Source: Neoaliturus tenellus (lineage: Eukaryota > Arthropoda > Insecta > Hemiptera > Cicadellidae). Taken from it: 64,000 nt of DNA. This document shows, in pieces, positions 24,396 to 35,470 of this stretch; within the stretch, counting starts at the first letter, position 1; every line of letters starts with the position of its first letter. A program made the position numbers and the translations under genes. Location: NCBI GenBank assembly GCA_030545055.2, contig CM061536.1, forward strand, positions 96,323,396-96,387,395, in the 5' to 3' direction. A model generated the notes under the pieces. That model searched no databases, was not told the DNA's origin, and saw only the letters and a program-made list of their open reading frames with translations.

Positions 24396-24970
24396 GTGAG
24401 TGATTCAATTCGTATGTTATTTTCCCACGGATCCGTGTGAGAAAGAGAAAGAACACCCGTTCCCTTCATTTGATGCAGTACAGTTCACATTGCTTCTTAT
24501 CAAATTACATACCTTGTTTACCTTAAGATTTTGGATGATTATACGACAAAAATAAATGCATACTCTTATGTTTTACCCTTATAGAAACTCATGGGATCAT
24601 AAGTTAATTTAATTTATTAAGAGAATGAATAAGAGTTACTATTTCAGGCCCACTATTTCATCAGTTGTGCTGCATGTGAATCGGTCCAGAAACTATTATT
24701 GCACCATTTTGGCACTCCGCTAATCTGTTTCCCTTCTGGCATTTGTTATTGTTTACTGACAGGCTTATTTCTACAGTACTAATTAATGATTTAATTATGT
24801 TAAATTTGTTTCATAAAATTGAAGTTTGAGTGTATGTACTTAAATATGATTTTCTAACGGATTTACGGATATACGAACCATGTTAAATGAAATAGGTGAG
24901 GTTAGATGATATTATTTTGAGGTTATGAAAAGTTACCTGTTGCAATTTTATTTCTATTTAGAAATTAGAG

Positions 24971-25058
24971 ATGGGTGTTCATGGACTTTGGAAGTTAATA
25001 GAACCCTCGGGAAAGCCAGTTCCTGTAGAAACACTTGAAAACAAAGTTTTGGCTGTTG
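24971..25058 (+). CDS. ERCC5: XPG/ERCC5 (mus201) coding exon 1
   Basis: The frame starts MGVHGLWKLIEP and ends NKVLAV, 29 codons plus one base, at a GTATCC donor (25059). The N-terminal MGV-GLW(K/R)L is the hallmark of the FEN1/XPG nuclease family, whose N-terminal glycine lies near the active site. XPG makes the incision 3' to the lesion in nucleotide excision repair and stabilises TFIIH. The TFIIH-binding region, C-terminal nuclease half and PCNA-binding motif lie outside the window. Joined to exon 2, the split codon G|AC becomes the catalytic Asp30. The XPG-type continuation in exons 3-5 separates this from FEN1, EXO1 and GEN1. Confidence 0.93.
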
Positions 25059-25145
25059 GTATCCTTTTACAAGTTAGATTAACTTAGTGCTAAGACTTAG
25101 ACCTCAAGACTCATGTAGACACAACATTTTGTAGAGTTAAGAATT

Positions 25146-25612
25146 ATGACTGTTCCCTCTCTCTTTATGTTTGAAGTAATTTGTTTTGTCAGAGAAAATA
25201 ATCTCATTCAGTCTCACAATCATCTTTACAATACAAGAAATAGACATTTAAACCCTTCAGTGCAACATAGACTCACACTTTTTGAGAAGAAACCTGATTA
25301 TATCGGTCGAAAGCTTTTTTCAAAATTACCCCCAAGTTTAAGAGAAATCAACGACATTAAAAAATTTAAATCTCAGTTAAAAAATCATCTGTTGGAAGAG
25401 TGCTTTTATAGTGTCCCAGACTAACCCAAATTCCTTTTCCAATCAAATTTGCCTAGCCTTTTTTATTTTCCTCACTAAGTTCCTGCCCATTGCCTTTTAA
25501 TCCATTTGACAAGGCTCCTTTCGCCGCATAAGTTAGGACTATGACCGGTCTCATGCCCTGGAAGAGGGTCTACGAGACTACAGTGGAGAAGTAAGAAGTA
25601 AGTAAGTAAGTG
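25146..25612 (+). pseudogene. 5'-truncated LINE, ORF2 C-terminus, sense in XPG intron 1
   Basis: The frame ends with HNHLYNTRNRHLNP, then RLTLFEKKPDYIGRKLFSKL, FKSQLKNHLLEECFYS and a stop at about 25424. This H-Y-TR, Y-G-KL-LP, FK-LK-L pattern is the standard end of jockey/CR1-type ORF2 proteins. A 3' UTR of about 160 bp follows, closing with (AAGT)n at 25586-25611. The reverse transcriptase core is absent. Confidence 0.7.
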
Positions 25613-25651
25613 TAGCCTATCCTAAGTTACGCCTAGATTAACCTAACTTAC

Positions 25652-25725
25652 TAACCCTTTCAGTTCTATGCGACAGTATCTTATATACCTCTTTCCCGAG
25701 AAATGCAAAGTGTTCGCCTAGCATG
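25652..25725. repeat. Remnant resembling the piggyBac-like end
   Basis: AACCCTTTCAGTTCTATGCG, then CGACAGTATC and CCCGAGAAATGC, share order and short blocks with the left end (AACCCTTTGG, TCTATGCGACA) and the inverse of the CATTTCTCG block of the 9210-10400 element. It is a degenerate fragment. Confidence 0.35.
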
Positions 25726-26398
25726 TAGCCTACTAAAATGTACTACTTAAAAAGTTATCTTGGATAGGTACTACTGTAACTTAAAGTAGCAAGAGTTAAC
25801 CTCCTAGTTATCATAATAGCAACTGAACTTATAAATTTAACAAAATAACTTACCATGTATAAGAGAAACGATTTCATAAATTAAGTACCGTATCCTTCTA
25901 AAATGTGGTCTACTCTCAAATTTAAAATTTCCTGGGCATATATGTCCGTTAATATGATAACTCTCGAACAGAACCCTTGATTTTGGTAAAATTTATTACA
26001 GAAGTGTAGGGCAGCATTCATCAGGTTAAAAACCCCAGCGTGATGGGAACGGGGATTTATGGGGTTCCAAAATGATCAAAAATGAGTTTTCCATACTACC
26101 GTACCTACTGAAGTTTATATATTATAAGCTTGTGCAACCCTCAAAAGTATGAGGTCACGTGCTCCCTCAAAGTGATTGATCCTATTCCTAGACCTAGGCC
26201 TAATGCTTTTGATGAATTTAGGTTTCACATTTTCATGCGTGATTTGCATTTAGAGAAGTGCGGGGCACTTTCGTACAAAACTCAATATCAAACTTTAACA
26301 GTACAGAAAACCATTTGTTAAACTTAAGACTAACTGAAAATGCTGTCAAATAGCAACCAACTAATTTGTAATTTAAGCCTGTATTCATATTTTGTACC

Positions 26399-27977
26399 GG
26401 CGAAACTTCGTTATCCGTCTCCACCGTTATTATCGATGTGGAAATTTCGATATTGCGATAATATTGCTATTATCCATATCGATGATACAATTACACGATA
26501 CGATTACGATTTTATCACCTGATTTAGTTTCTCGTTCTAATATAATGAAATAAACCTTTTGACAATTAAACAAATACCGTATATATTCAAACAAGTAACT
26601 GAAAATAACAACAGAAAAAGTAAAAATTGTAGCTAATGTAACGTGTAACAAAGAACAACACAAAAAAAACTAACCAAGTTTGTTATGTAGCTGTATCTAA
26701 ATTCAAATTGTGAGAAGAAGCAGACTTCGTTAGATCTAAAATAGCGTCACACAAATACAAATAAAAAAGGTTTTTTTTGTTTTGCTATTGTATTGAGGGA
26801 ATATGCATTTTAAATGTTTCAAACACCATTGATTTTGTTGTTATAAAAATCGCTGTCAATTAAAGTGACGAAGGTTTACGGTTACACTGTTAGGTTAGAT
26901 TATTGAGCGGAGCTCCTATACTACACTCTGGCTTTTTATTTACAAGCAATGTATCTAGAACAAACCTAGGTAGGTGACACCAACAGCTGATTGAATGGTT
27001 TTAAAGTATCTCCTGCACCCTTGACGTCATGTTGTTTATCTTGACACATGAGTGGTTTGCTTTGAATATTTTAAGTGCTGCACCTTTGACGTCATCGATT
27101 TGGTTATTGTTTTTGTTGATGTCACCTACCTCCTTCTCATTCTAGATTTATTGTTTACAAGTACTCCTCCTGAACGGCTGGAGTGATCCTCACGAAATTT
27201 TGCTCGGTCATAGTAACCATCTATCGGAAGGTATAAATCTGAAATGGTCCAAATTGAACATAAGGGTTCTGCCCTACGGCCCTTTAAAGTTACCATGTTA
27301 TTTTAATAGGAGAAATATTTTGTTTGGTTTGTTTACTGTGTGTTGATTATACAGCTGTTATAAGGATCAAATTTAACTGCAGACGGTTACTATCAGCTGT
27401 TTGTGAATACAGTAGTTTTATGTGAAATTGTTGTTTTGTTTATTTTAGTGGTTTGTTTACCTTTGTACGTGAATGAAATGCCACGTTTACAGAGAGGAGG
27501 TGCAACGACGCACCATTTAATATCTTGTAAACATATAATACCCCGTCGCAGCAAACCTGCGTGATATAAAATTATTAGAGTATTGTAGACTTGTGGCGAG
27601 TAAGTGCAGCGAACAACCTAAATCTGGCGACGAGTGTGCGCAGCGAATGAGCTGACCCAATAGGTGAGTGAGCGCAGCGAACGAACTAAATTGACGGCGA
27701 GTGTGCGTAGCAAAGGAGCTAAAAACTCTGACGGCGAGTGAGCATAGGGAACGAGCTCACTTGAGTTACCAATAAAACATTTGCTATTATTGATTTAAAA
27801 AATAGTCGCCCCGCTCAATATTGCAAGCAGACAACTGCATTGTATACCTAGTTATTATGATACATATCTTTTCTCAGTATTGTTGTTGATTCGATTGTTT
27901 TCATCGCTCAATCTCAATCGTAATATCGAAATTTCCACATCGATAGTAATGGTGGAGACGGATAACGAAGTTTCGCC
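26399..27977. mobile_element. TIR element with perfect 8-bp target duplication
   Basis: TTTGTACC is identical at 26391-26398 and 27978-27985. The element begins GGCGAAACTTCGTTATCCGT, and its right end is the inverse. The TIR runs about 65 bp and includes ATCGATGTGGAAATTTCGAT. No transposase frame is seen. Inside are a second inverted pair (26938-26988 with 27112-27165), two TGACGTCA sites (27022, 27087) and a Helitron-like stretch (about 27170-27780). An 8-bp TSD with GGCG ends could be Merlin-, hAT- or MULE-like; the superfamily is not settled. Confidence 0.75.
27170..27780 (+). repeat. Helitron-like repeat copy with tandem GCGAGTGAGC units
   Basis: The block AAAGTTACCATGTTATT, then the tandem family (GGCGAGTGAGCGCAGCGAAC-like units of about 45 bp, five copies at 27595-27760), is shared with 41180-42260 and 56300-56585. 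It is nested in the 26399-27977 element. Confidence 0.55.
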
Positions 27978-28409
27978 TTTGTACCTACCTGCCAATTACT
28001 ATTTTAGCATTTACATTTTTGATGAAAGCATGCAATTTGTTTGAAACCACCCCTTACTGGGGCAGTTCCATATAGGGTTTAAACACATTGAAATACAAAT
28101 TTAATGTTTCACCAACTTAAAGTTACAAGGTAAAAACTTACTTGAACCCTGGCCCTATGTTTGATTAACACTTAAAAAGCCATCAATCACCACAAAAATA
28201 CCACGTTTTTGACCACTCAAATATGTAGGAGCTATAAGTTTACCCAATTGTATAAAACTGCCCCTGTTTGTTGCTTTGTATGAATGTGCCCCAAGGGTAT
28301 TTTATTCAATCATGAAATTGTGATGCAGTTATAGGTTATGTTTGAGGTTTTGTAACTTGTACACATCTTTTAAAAGGTCCTTGCAACAGTATACTATAGG
28401 CCTAGTATA

Positions 28410-28435
28410 ACTGTTGTAACTATAGTTACAACAGT
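28410..28435. repeat. Perfect 26-bp palindrome
   Basis: ACTGTTGTAACTA is followed directly by its exact inverse. It lies in XPG intron 1 with no flanking TIR identified. Confidence 0.8.
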
Positions 28436-28649
28436 AATAACAAGTATAACAAATTAAATACGGTAGCAGCACTTATCTTAATTTTTTCTGAAAATATTTT
28501 TCTGAAAATCAACTGATGCTTAATTCTTCTAAAACATCTTATTTCTGTATTCAGTCATCTCAAAGGAAGGCTAAAGGTGGAAATCCCTTCCGAGCCTTTT
28601 CATTGATGACGATCAACTGGAACTCAAGACCTCTACTGATTTTCTGGTC

Positions 28650-28650
<1 letters not shown>

Positions 28651-28691
<41 letters not shown>
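28651..28691. repeat. (TA)n microsatellite
   Basis: About 20 uninterrupted TA units. A small open frame running through it (28516-28713) is an artefact. Confidence 0.95.
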
Positions 28692-28693
<2 letters not shown>

Positions 28694-28857
28694 CTTTTTC
28701 CATAACCTGTTAAGCCAAGTAAAAAATTAAAAAAAAAAATAAATTCTTTGTTTTTTTAAGCTCTTTTAAATGGTTTTAGTTAAAATTGTTGAATTTTAAA
28801 AATTAATTTCCAAATGCCAAAATCCCATTTTTGACCCCTTTGGAACCCCATATAAGA

Positions 28858-29250
28858 AAATTTTGTAATAGTATTCTTTGTTTTACAGCAATTTGCAATG
28901 TGTAAAAAGATTAGGTTATTAAATTATCTATATATATATATATAATTTATTTAAAAATTAACATCTTTTTACACATTGCAAATTGCTGTAAAACAAAGAA
29001 TACTATTACAAAATTTTCTTAACATAGAGTATAAAGGAGGTTTTTTAAAATCTTCACTGAGAATTTGACTGCGGTTAATGAAATCGTGTTTAAAATTTTT
29101 CCTTCAAGATTAAATTCTTTCCAAAAATGTTGTAAAAAGACAGGTATGGTTCCTCTTGCTCCAACCATGAGCCCGTAAACTTAAAATTCTTTTATTTGAT
29201 ATTTTTCCTTATAATACGGGATGGTATTAATATAGGTTTCCAATGTTAAT
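28858..29250 (-). pseudogene. Tail-to-tail LINE 3' ends (RLE-type family)
   Basis: 28960-29250 on the minus strand is a decayed copy of the LINE at 55290-55795: the same VYGLMVGARGTIPVF-like string is seen with stops. Its 3' UTR (TTTACAGCAATTTGCAATGTG) runs into (TA)n at 28927-28944. An inverted copy of that same 3' UTR lies at 28858-28918. The result is a 60-bp-arm hairpin made from two 3' ends pointing at each other. Confidence 0.6.
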
Positions 29251-29907
29251 CCTATGGGGAATCAACAAATCCCTGCATCTCGCTTATTTATTGGAATAAC
29301 TTGATAAAATTTGGTAGGGTTTAACTGATATTTGTTTACAACACCCATATGGCGGCAAACCTACATACTCATCCCCATGGGGTTTATGGGGAAAATTTAA
29401 AAGTGTCGAATATTGATACAATTTGATTTACATTACCTAACTATTACATTTTCTAACAAAACTAACATTTTCTAACAACATCCAATGGCAGCAAACCTAC
29501 ATACTTATTCCTATGGTGTTTATGAGGAAAATCAAAATCTCAAGATCCTTTGGAAATTTGCTGAGTACCCAGATCTGCTGCAACGTGAAAATATTGGGAA
29601 AACTAACTATTTTTACAGATAATCCATTTTTATTATTTATTTTTTTTGTAACAAAATTTATACCTTGTTTAAATTAATTAGTGTAAAGTTTTGTCTTGTC
29701 TCTAAATAGTTCTTGTTCTACAGCAAGACCTATTAATTAATTAAAGGTTATTTTAAATCTGGTAAATTAAAGGTTATTTTGAGTATTTACAACATCAACT
29801 TGGTTGTAGGAAATAATTTTATATCTGGGAGTTATATAGTGTTTGTTATTAATGCATTTAACAAAGTATATCAGGACTTTAAATCATTAATTGTATTCAT
29901 ATTGATA

Positions 29908-30356
29908 TAGTCCGTTTTTTTAAACCTGATCCTTCAAGGGAGAGATGGTGGAGGGGGTTTGTTTATACTTGCCACTGTCCCATTGGCTGAAGCCTTTTGG
30001 TTTTTTTGTTGTTTTTGTTTTATTTCACTGTTGCATACCAGCTGGTAATTTTACATCTCAACATAATGTGTATCAGTTTTACAATATTATTGGTAGTAGA
30101 CGTTTTTTAATCAGTTTACTTTAGAACTGTTACTTTTTAACAAGGAATAGGTTTGGCTTAAAAATATAACAGCTGACTAGGAGTTACTGAAAGATATCAT
30201 AACTTATTTAAAACGTTATTTGAGGAAATCTGATACTCGACACACGTTTGTCACGAGTTTAAATGTGTTGTTTCCATTTTAAATTTTTTGTTTACAGTTT
30301 AAACCCCTCCCTCACCCCAATTTTCTGGAGAAGGATCAGGTTTAAAAAACGGGCTA
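29908..30356. mobile_element. Short TIR element (MITE) with TA duplication
   Basis: The left end TAGTCCGTTTTTTTAAACC, then TGATCCTTC, matches the inverse of the right end (GAAGGATCA, GGTTTAAAAAACGGGCTA). TA flanks both sides (29906-29907, 30357-30358). It is 449 bp and non-coding. TA duplication points to Tc1/mariner-type mobilisation. Confidence 0.65.
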
Positions 30357-32044
30357 TAGCATCTTGATATTGTTAGCTTTTAAAATTTTCAAGAGATTGG
30401 AATCTCATAACAAACCAAGAAATATGTTAACAGAAGAGTGTTAAACAGCTCTCAATGAATTTTTATTGATATTTTGCTATGAAAAAGTAGGCATGTTTTG
30501 ATGGTCATTGAAAATACATTTTTGGTAAAAATGTTGGAAAAAATAGCCTACATCTGATAATATTAGTTTTTATAGTCAATATTAATCTATGTTTGTCCTC
30601 TGAACATGAACATAAAGTACAAATTTCACTAGTGTTAATAATTTTTTTTTTGTAAGGATATTTTTTAAGACAAACTCTGAAACCCCCATATGACCCTATA
30701 ATTTCAATATTTAGTTTTGATATTTCATTGGAAAACGGTAAAAATCTGGAATACTAATTTTAATTAGCCTATAGGCTTTTAAATCTTTTGACATAAATTT
30801 ATCTTCAGAAGTTATGTTTTTCTTTTAGAATGGAAGTAGAGCAAGGCATATTTCCCCTTAAAACTTTAAAACCATTACGGTACTGTTAACAAATTGCTCT
30901 TGTTACACCCCTATTGAAATTATATGTAAAATAATAAAATCTCAGCCAAAATGATTTAAATAAATTTTTATCATCAGAATAACGAGTAAGCAATTAATAA
31001 AAAAAAACTCACTTCACATCGCACATATGTATACGGTACTAAATTTAAGTATTATATCAAGTTATAAATTAGTTTTTTAAGATACGTGTATATGAATTTA
31101 TTTGATGAAAAGAATTATGACTCTTTTCTTTATTCTTTATGTTTGATTTTTTGCCCATTCTATTTTAACTTTTTTCTATAATGCTAGCAATCATGCAGAT
31201 ATATTATTAATCTGTCCTTTTATTTATAGTTTTCTATAAAAAATCCTAAAGTAGTATTTTGTTTTGCGTGAGAGAAGGATATTTAAAAATTAAAACCCTC
31301 CCAAACTGGGTCACATTCCCCCTGTCACGCATGACGGAGCCGAAGGAAGCTCGCATTTTAAATATTTATCAGGTTAATTATTACTAATTGGCATTCATAA
31401 TGAGTGTAGTGTCGGGTAATTATACACAGTGGCCAACAATAGGTTGTGGGAGCAATTTGACTGTAACTGTGGGAGCCCGAGGCACATTTCCTGAGGCTTC
31501 CTCAATGGTCGTCTGCCGTTCCCACCACAGCTGTTCCCACATTTATAATGCTATCACCATGTGATTATTGCTGCCCTTCCATTCAACATAACACAACTGG
31601 AGCACTTGTCTCTGTTTGCTTCTTTGGTTTTTGTTCTGTTGTTGTTGAGCGGAATATTTGATTTATTGCAAATATGTGTTAAAATGTTTTATGTTTTATA
31701 ATGGAGTAAATTATTGAAAAAGTAAAATTATTAGTAAATAAGTAAAATGTATTTAGTTAGTTTTTTTTACATTTTAATTTGCATCTACTGTTTTCACTGT
31801 AAAATATTTATGAATATCAATTAGCATAAACTCAAATATTGTGAAAATTAATTCTTTATTTTCTTTACATGTGTAAATAAATATTTTTTGTTCATAACAC
31901 ATAATATTCTCATACAATAACACAGAACTATTCATAAAAACATATAAAATAATAAAAATTAAAATGTTCACTTACATAAATTAGTTGATTGTTAACAATA
32001 ATGAAATTAAAGTTAAACTATTTGGTGGACTAAACACGTGCATA

Positions 32045-32810
32045 ATATAGTAGATTTCATCACTAGGAGCAAAGTGGATCCTTTTCTGCACAGTAAAGTT
32101 TTTAAAAACGATTAGGCACCAAAAAGACACTTTTGTTCTGAGTGATGAAAAAGGTTTTTTTCATAATGCGGAATTACACTTTTAATCGTTAAAATATTAT
32201 CTATAAAGTTGTACTTTTTTGTAAGTTATATTTACAAATCCTATACTATAATACAAGGAATGTCTGAAGGGATGTGTGTTCCAGGATCTCGAAATCTAGC
32301 TGTTAGATTTTGCTTAAACTTTGCATTAAAGAGTGTTTTGGCCAAAAAATAAGTTTAGAAACTGACTCAATCCCAGGAAAAATCGAATTTCGTCTAAATT
32401 TAAGTTTAAAAATCGTAATTTTTAACATTGGTCTTATGGGTTGCTATTTTGGTAACGAAATAACAACGAAATGTAAACAAAAATAAAGAAACATTAATGT
32501 TAAGCAGACTTTTTGAAACAGCTGTTAACTGTGAAGAGGTATAGGTATAATTGGTTTTGGTGGAAATAATAAAACTGAATTACCAACGAGCAAGGCTCGG
32601 TTAACCTGGTACTTAACTAATATTCAGTGTTTCCATTTATGTTATTTACAAACAATGCTTTTGATAACATTTTAATTTTTTTACTATTCTGCATATAAAA
32701 TTAAAAATTTATAAATAACACCTAGCAAAGAGCCGCATTTTCAGTCCTAAGACTTAAAAACTATTCCAGCTAATTTTTCAGTCCTAGGACAAAAAAAGAC
32801 GTTTTTGGTA
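32045..32810 (+). repeat. Dispersed repeat copy 1, with Helitron-like insertion
   Basis: 32045-32226 (TTTCATCACTAGGAGCAAA through CACTTTTGTTCT) and about 32618-32810 match 39582-39770 and 39771-40300. The match is broken in this copy by the Helitron-like segment 32227-32617. This copy also shows the unoccupied target site of the 9-bp-TSD element at 38042. Confidence 0.6.
32227..32617 (+). mobile_element. Helitron-like element, copy A
   Basis: It begins at about CCTATACTATAATACAAGG and ends with the hairpin CGAGCAAGGCTCG followed by GTTAACCTGGTACT. A start of the C(T/C)TATACTATAATA type and a short 3' hairpin near the end without target duplication are Helitron traits. A very similar copy lies at 34432-34678. 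Copies C (41005-41880) and F (56293-56585) share the 3' hairpin-plus-CTGGTACT end. Non-coding. Confidence 0.55.
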
Positions 32811-32989
32811 GGCCTACTATTGAATATTAATAGTATGGTATGTGAAACAATTTTACAAGATCATGAACATTTTCAATGTCATTTTTTTAAATCTTTATTT
32901 AACAGTATTTTATTTTTTTCTAAAGAATTAGAATTCAATACCTTTATTGAAATGGGGATCTAACTCAATAGGTAGTTTAAAGCCAAGTA

Positions 32990-33330
32990 TGAATGGGAGA
33001 TGAGTGTAGGATGATTGTGGCGCGATCTTCTAGTCTTGTTACTGACTAAGGCCGACATTCTCCTTAGACAAGACTGTTAATTCATAGCCCAACAGCCAAT
33101 GGTATCTAGGGACCTACAGTTTAACGTGGGATCCGAACCACAATTTTGACCTCCTATGTACGAATTGGTCTAATTATGAGGATGGTCTTTATGGATGAAC
33201 TAGTATTCACTAGTGCGGACGTTAATCCCCACCAGGGAATATCGCATCCACAAGCCATCGCTTATAACTTTCCACAATCCGTGACCTCCAAGTAGCTGGA
33301 TTACAGGACGACGCCACCGTCCCAGTCTTT
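32990..33330 (-). repeat. tRNA-derived SINE, minus orientation
   Basis: In the minus strand a B-box-like GGTTCGGATCCCAC lies at about 33127-33142. The body (CCATTGGCTGTTGGGCTAT, then AGTAACAAGACTAG) matches the SINE at 54480-54800. Confidence 0.55.
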
Positions 33331-33915
33331 AATTAAACAAATTAGTTAAACAATTAATTAAACAAATTAATTTTAAGCAAGGACGCCATCTTGATTCGCT
33401 CAGTCTCGGAGATTCCAAACAAAAATAATTAAAAAATTGCATAGGTAACAAAGAGGGATGTTTAAGTTTTTTTTTTAACTTTATTTGAGTTGTAAATTTA
33501 TAGACAATATTTGTGCAGTTTACTAACTCATTCACCAGTTTTATTAACTTTGTTAAGTCAATAGTTGCACGTTTTATTGCTAATCTTTAAAGCTGGCGGC
33601 GAGCCAGTCCGATGAGTTTTGCACAATGCTTTACTTCGTAATATAAAAAGTATAAATTAAAAATAATAATCAGAGTAGACGTAAATCAATAATGCTGTAT
33701 TTATTTTGTTTCATTTCAAGGATTAATATGCTTACCTTCAGATAAAAAATACAGAATGGCAGGAGTACCGTATGGTAAAGCATTTACAAACTCTAGCTTA
33801 TTTGAATTTTGCCTGCGCACAATGACAAAGTCAGTTTTTTATTATTATGTCTTGCTCTAAGTTTATTGTCCCGATTCACAGTTTCCGCAGACCTGTGTTC
33901 CTTAGCCATAGCCAG

Positions 33916-34091
33916 ACGTGTCGATATGGCTCCACCAGCTGATGAAGGGGTACCAACACCCCGGCGCGGCAGGCGTCGCCAACGCCTACCTGCTCGGGCT
34001 GTTCAGCCGGGTCTGCAAACTGCTCTTCACCAACGTGAAGCCCATCTTCGTGTTCGATGGCGGCGTCCCGCAGCTCAAGAAAAAAACTATT
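33916..34091 (+). CDS. ERCC5: XPG/ERCC5 (mus201) coding exon 2
   Basis: The acceptor GCCAG (33914-33915) and GTAAGT donor (34092) bound 176 nt. With the last base of exon 1 it reads DVSIWLHQLMKG, then NAYLLGLFSRVCKLLF, KPIFVFDGGVPQLKKKTI. This is the rest of the XPG-N nuclease domain. D30 (from the split codon) and D77 in FVFDGG are two of the metal-binding acids of the family. W34 is conserved. The LLF-RL-KLLF helix and the LKK-T basic end also match the family. The start of the frame at GTG 33918 is internal, not a translation start. The 111-aa frame at 33809-34144 in another phase is a shadow. Confidence 0.95.
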
Positions 34092-34140
34092 GTAAGTCTT
34101 ATGCTTTTATAAGTGTTTTTAAGCTAAATATACGCCTAGG

Positions 34141-34335
34141 TTAAGTTAACATTAACACTAAGGAGTTTTTGGTAATCCCAACTCCTAGGATTTTCAACCG
34201 ATTTTCAAGACATTGGTGTCGTTGATAGGGCTTGTCTTTTGTTGTTTCAGCCAAAAATTGATGTGAATCGGGCTTAAAATAAATTCTATTTTCCATCATT
34301 GAAATTTTCCCAAAGAATAACATTGGGATTGGATT
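34141..34335 (-). repeat. Dispersed repeat copy C (partial, inverted)
   Basis: In reverse it carries the CAACAAAAGACAAGCCCTATC and ACACCAATG-type blocks of the family represented in full at 52668-53045. Confidence 0.5.
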
Positions 34336-34431
34336 GAGCATTTTTTTAAATGTTAAATAATGTACAGCTAGTGATGTAAAATACCTGGTTATTTTGGGTA
34401 TTTATGAAACTGAGCTAGATAAATTATATAT

Positions 34432-34678
34432 CCTATACTATAATACGAGGAATTTCTGAAGGGATGTGTGTTCCACGATCTCGAAATCTAGCTGTTAGAT
34501 TTTGCTTAAACTTTCCATTTAAGAGTGTTTTAGCCCAAAAGTACATTAATTTTAAGCATTTTTTTAACAGCTGTTATCTGTGAAGAGTCTGGTGTAGATT
34601 TAATAGCTTGATTACCATGACACTATAACAAAAGTGAATTAAAACCAACGAGCAAGACTCGGTTAACCTGGTACTGTA
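34432..34678 (+). mobile_element. Helitron-like element, copy B
   Basis: Shares its start, the GGGATGTGTGTTCCA block and the CGAGCAAGACTCG hairpin end with copy A at 32227. It is internally shorter. Confidence 0.55.
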
Positions 34679-35127
34679 CCCCTAAATACGTTATTATTAT
34701 CATTGTATGATCTATCGGGATAGTCTTCAACAACTTCTTTACCACTTTTTCACTAAATGAGTGATTTTTATTAATATTACCCTTCCCAAAATTTTATAAA
34801 GAATGATACTTTGTGTATTCAAATCAAGTAGGATCAGTTGCATGAACTATAAACTTACTAATGGATAGGTAATCTTATTGAAAATGAGTAATATTCTAAG
34901 ATACGCTATAACTATCTATTTCAAATTACTTGTCATTTTATAAAATAAAATTAAATTATTGTAAATTTATTTCAATTTGTAAATATTGAGAATCTTTAAG
35001 TATTTATAGAGGGTTTTTCTAAATCAATTATGTTGTTTTAACATTTAATAAAAAAAGACCTGTACAAGGTAGGCATACATTAAAATGTTTCATAAGAATC
35101 CTCATTAATAAGTTTTTTTATATTGAT

Positions 35128-35470
35128 ACATTTAATACATTTCAATGTATCTAACACTGATAGCTTCCCAAACATCGAATCTAAGATGGTCGATTTCGGT
35201 CAATGCGCTGTTCAGCATGTTTCTTGTAATCAGTGGTGTTGTCTTATAAATCCTTTGCTTTAAATGAATCACTGATCGTCAAAGAGTACGATGATTTCCA
35301 CATATCCAAAAATCAAAAGCACTTGCTTGGAGTTAATTAGTGCATCTATTGGGCCACTTTGACTTATCTGTCTTTGTTTGATCTTATTTAGATCAGCATA
35401 AAAATTTTGAAGTTATTGCACAATTTAACCGTAAACAAAGAAACACCTGCTTTCCGAGACATTGAACAAA
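35128..35470 (-). pseudogene. Second DDE transposase C-terminal remnant
   Basis: DNA similarity to 543-873 runs throughout (TTTCAATGTAT, TTCAGCATGTTTCTTGTA, TTTAAATGAATCACTGAT). A frame shows FGYVEIIV in place of LYGYVKNIV, with stops and frameshifts. It is dead. Confidence 0.55.

Larger units (their letters stand above)
25059..33915 (+). other. ERCC5: XPG intron 1 (8.9 kb)
   Basis: Phase 1, GTATCC to GCCAG. It holds a LINE fragment (25146-25612), an 8-bp-TSD element (26399-27977), an inverted LINE pair (28858-29250), a TIR element (29908-30356), a repeat with an embedded Helitron-like copy (32045-32810) and a SINE (32990-33330). The segments 28000-28500, 30359-32040 and 33340-33900 show nothing I can name. 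Confidence 0.85.

Noticed and set aside
33809..34144. 111-aa plus-strand open frame with a hydrophobic start
   Set aside because: It overlaps XPG exon 2 in a different phase. The exon 2 frame has clear family identity and splice sites; this one is a shadow rich in R/P from GC-rich codons.
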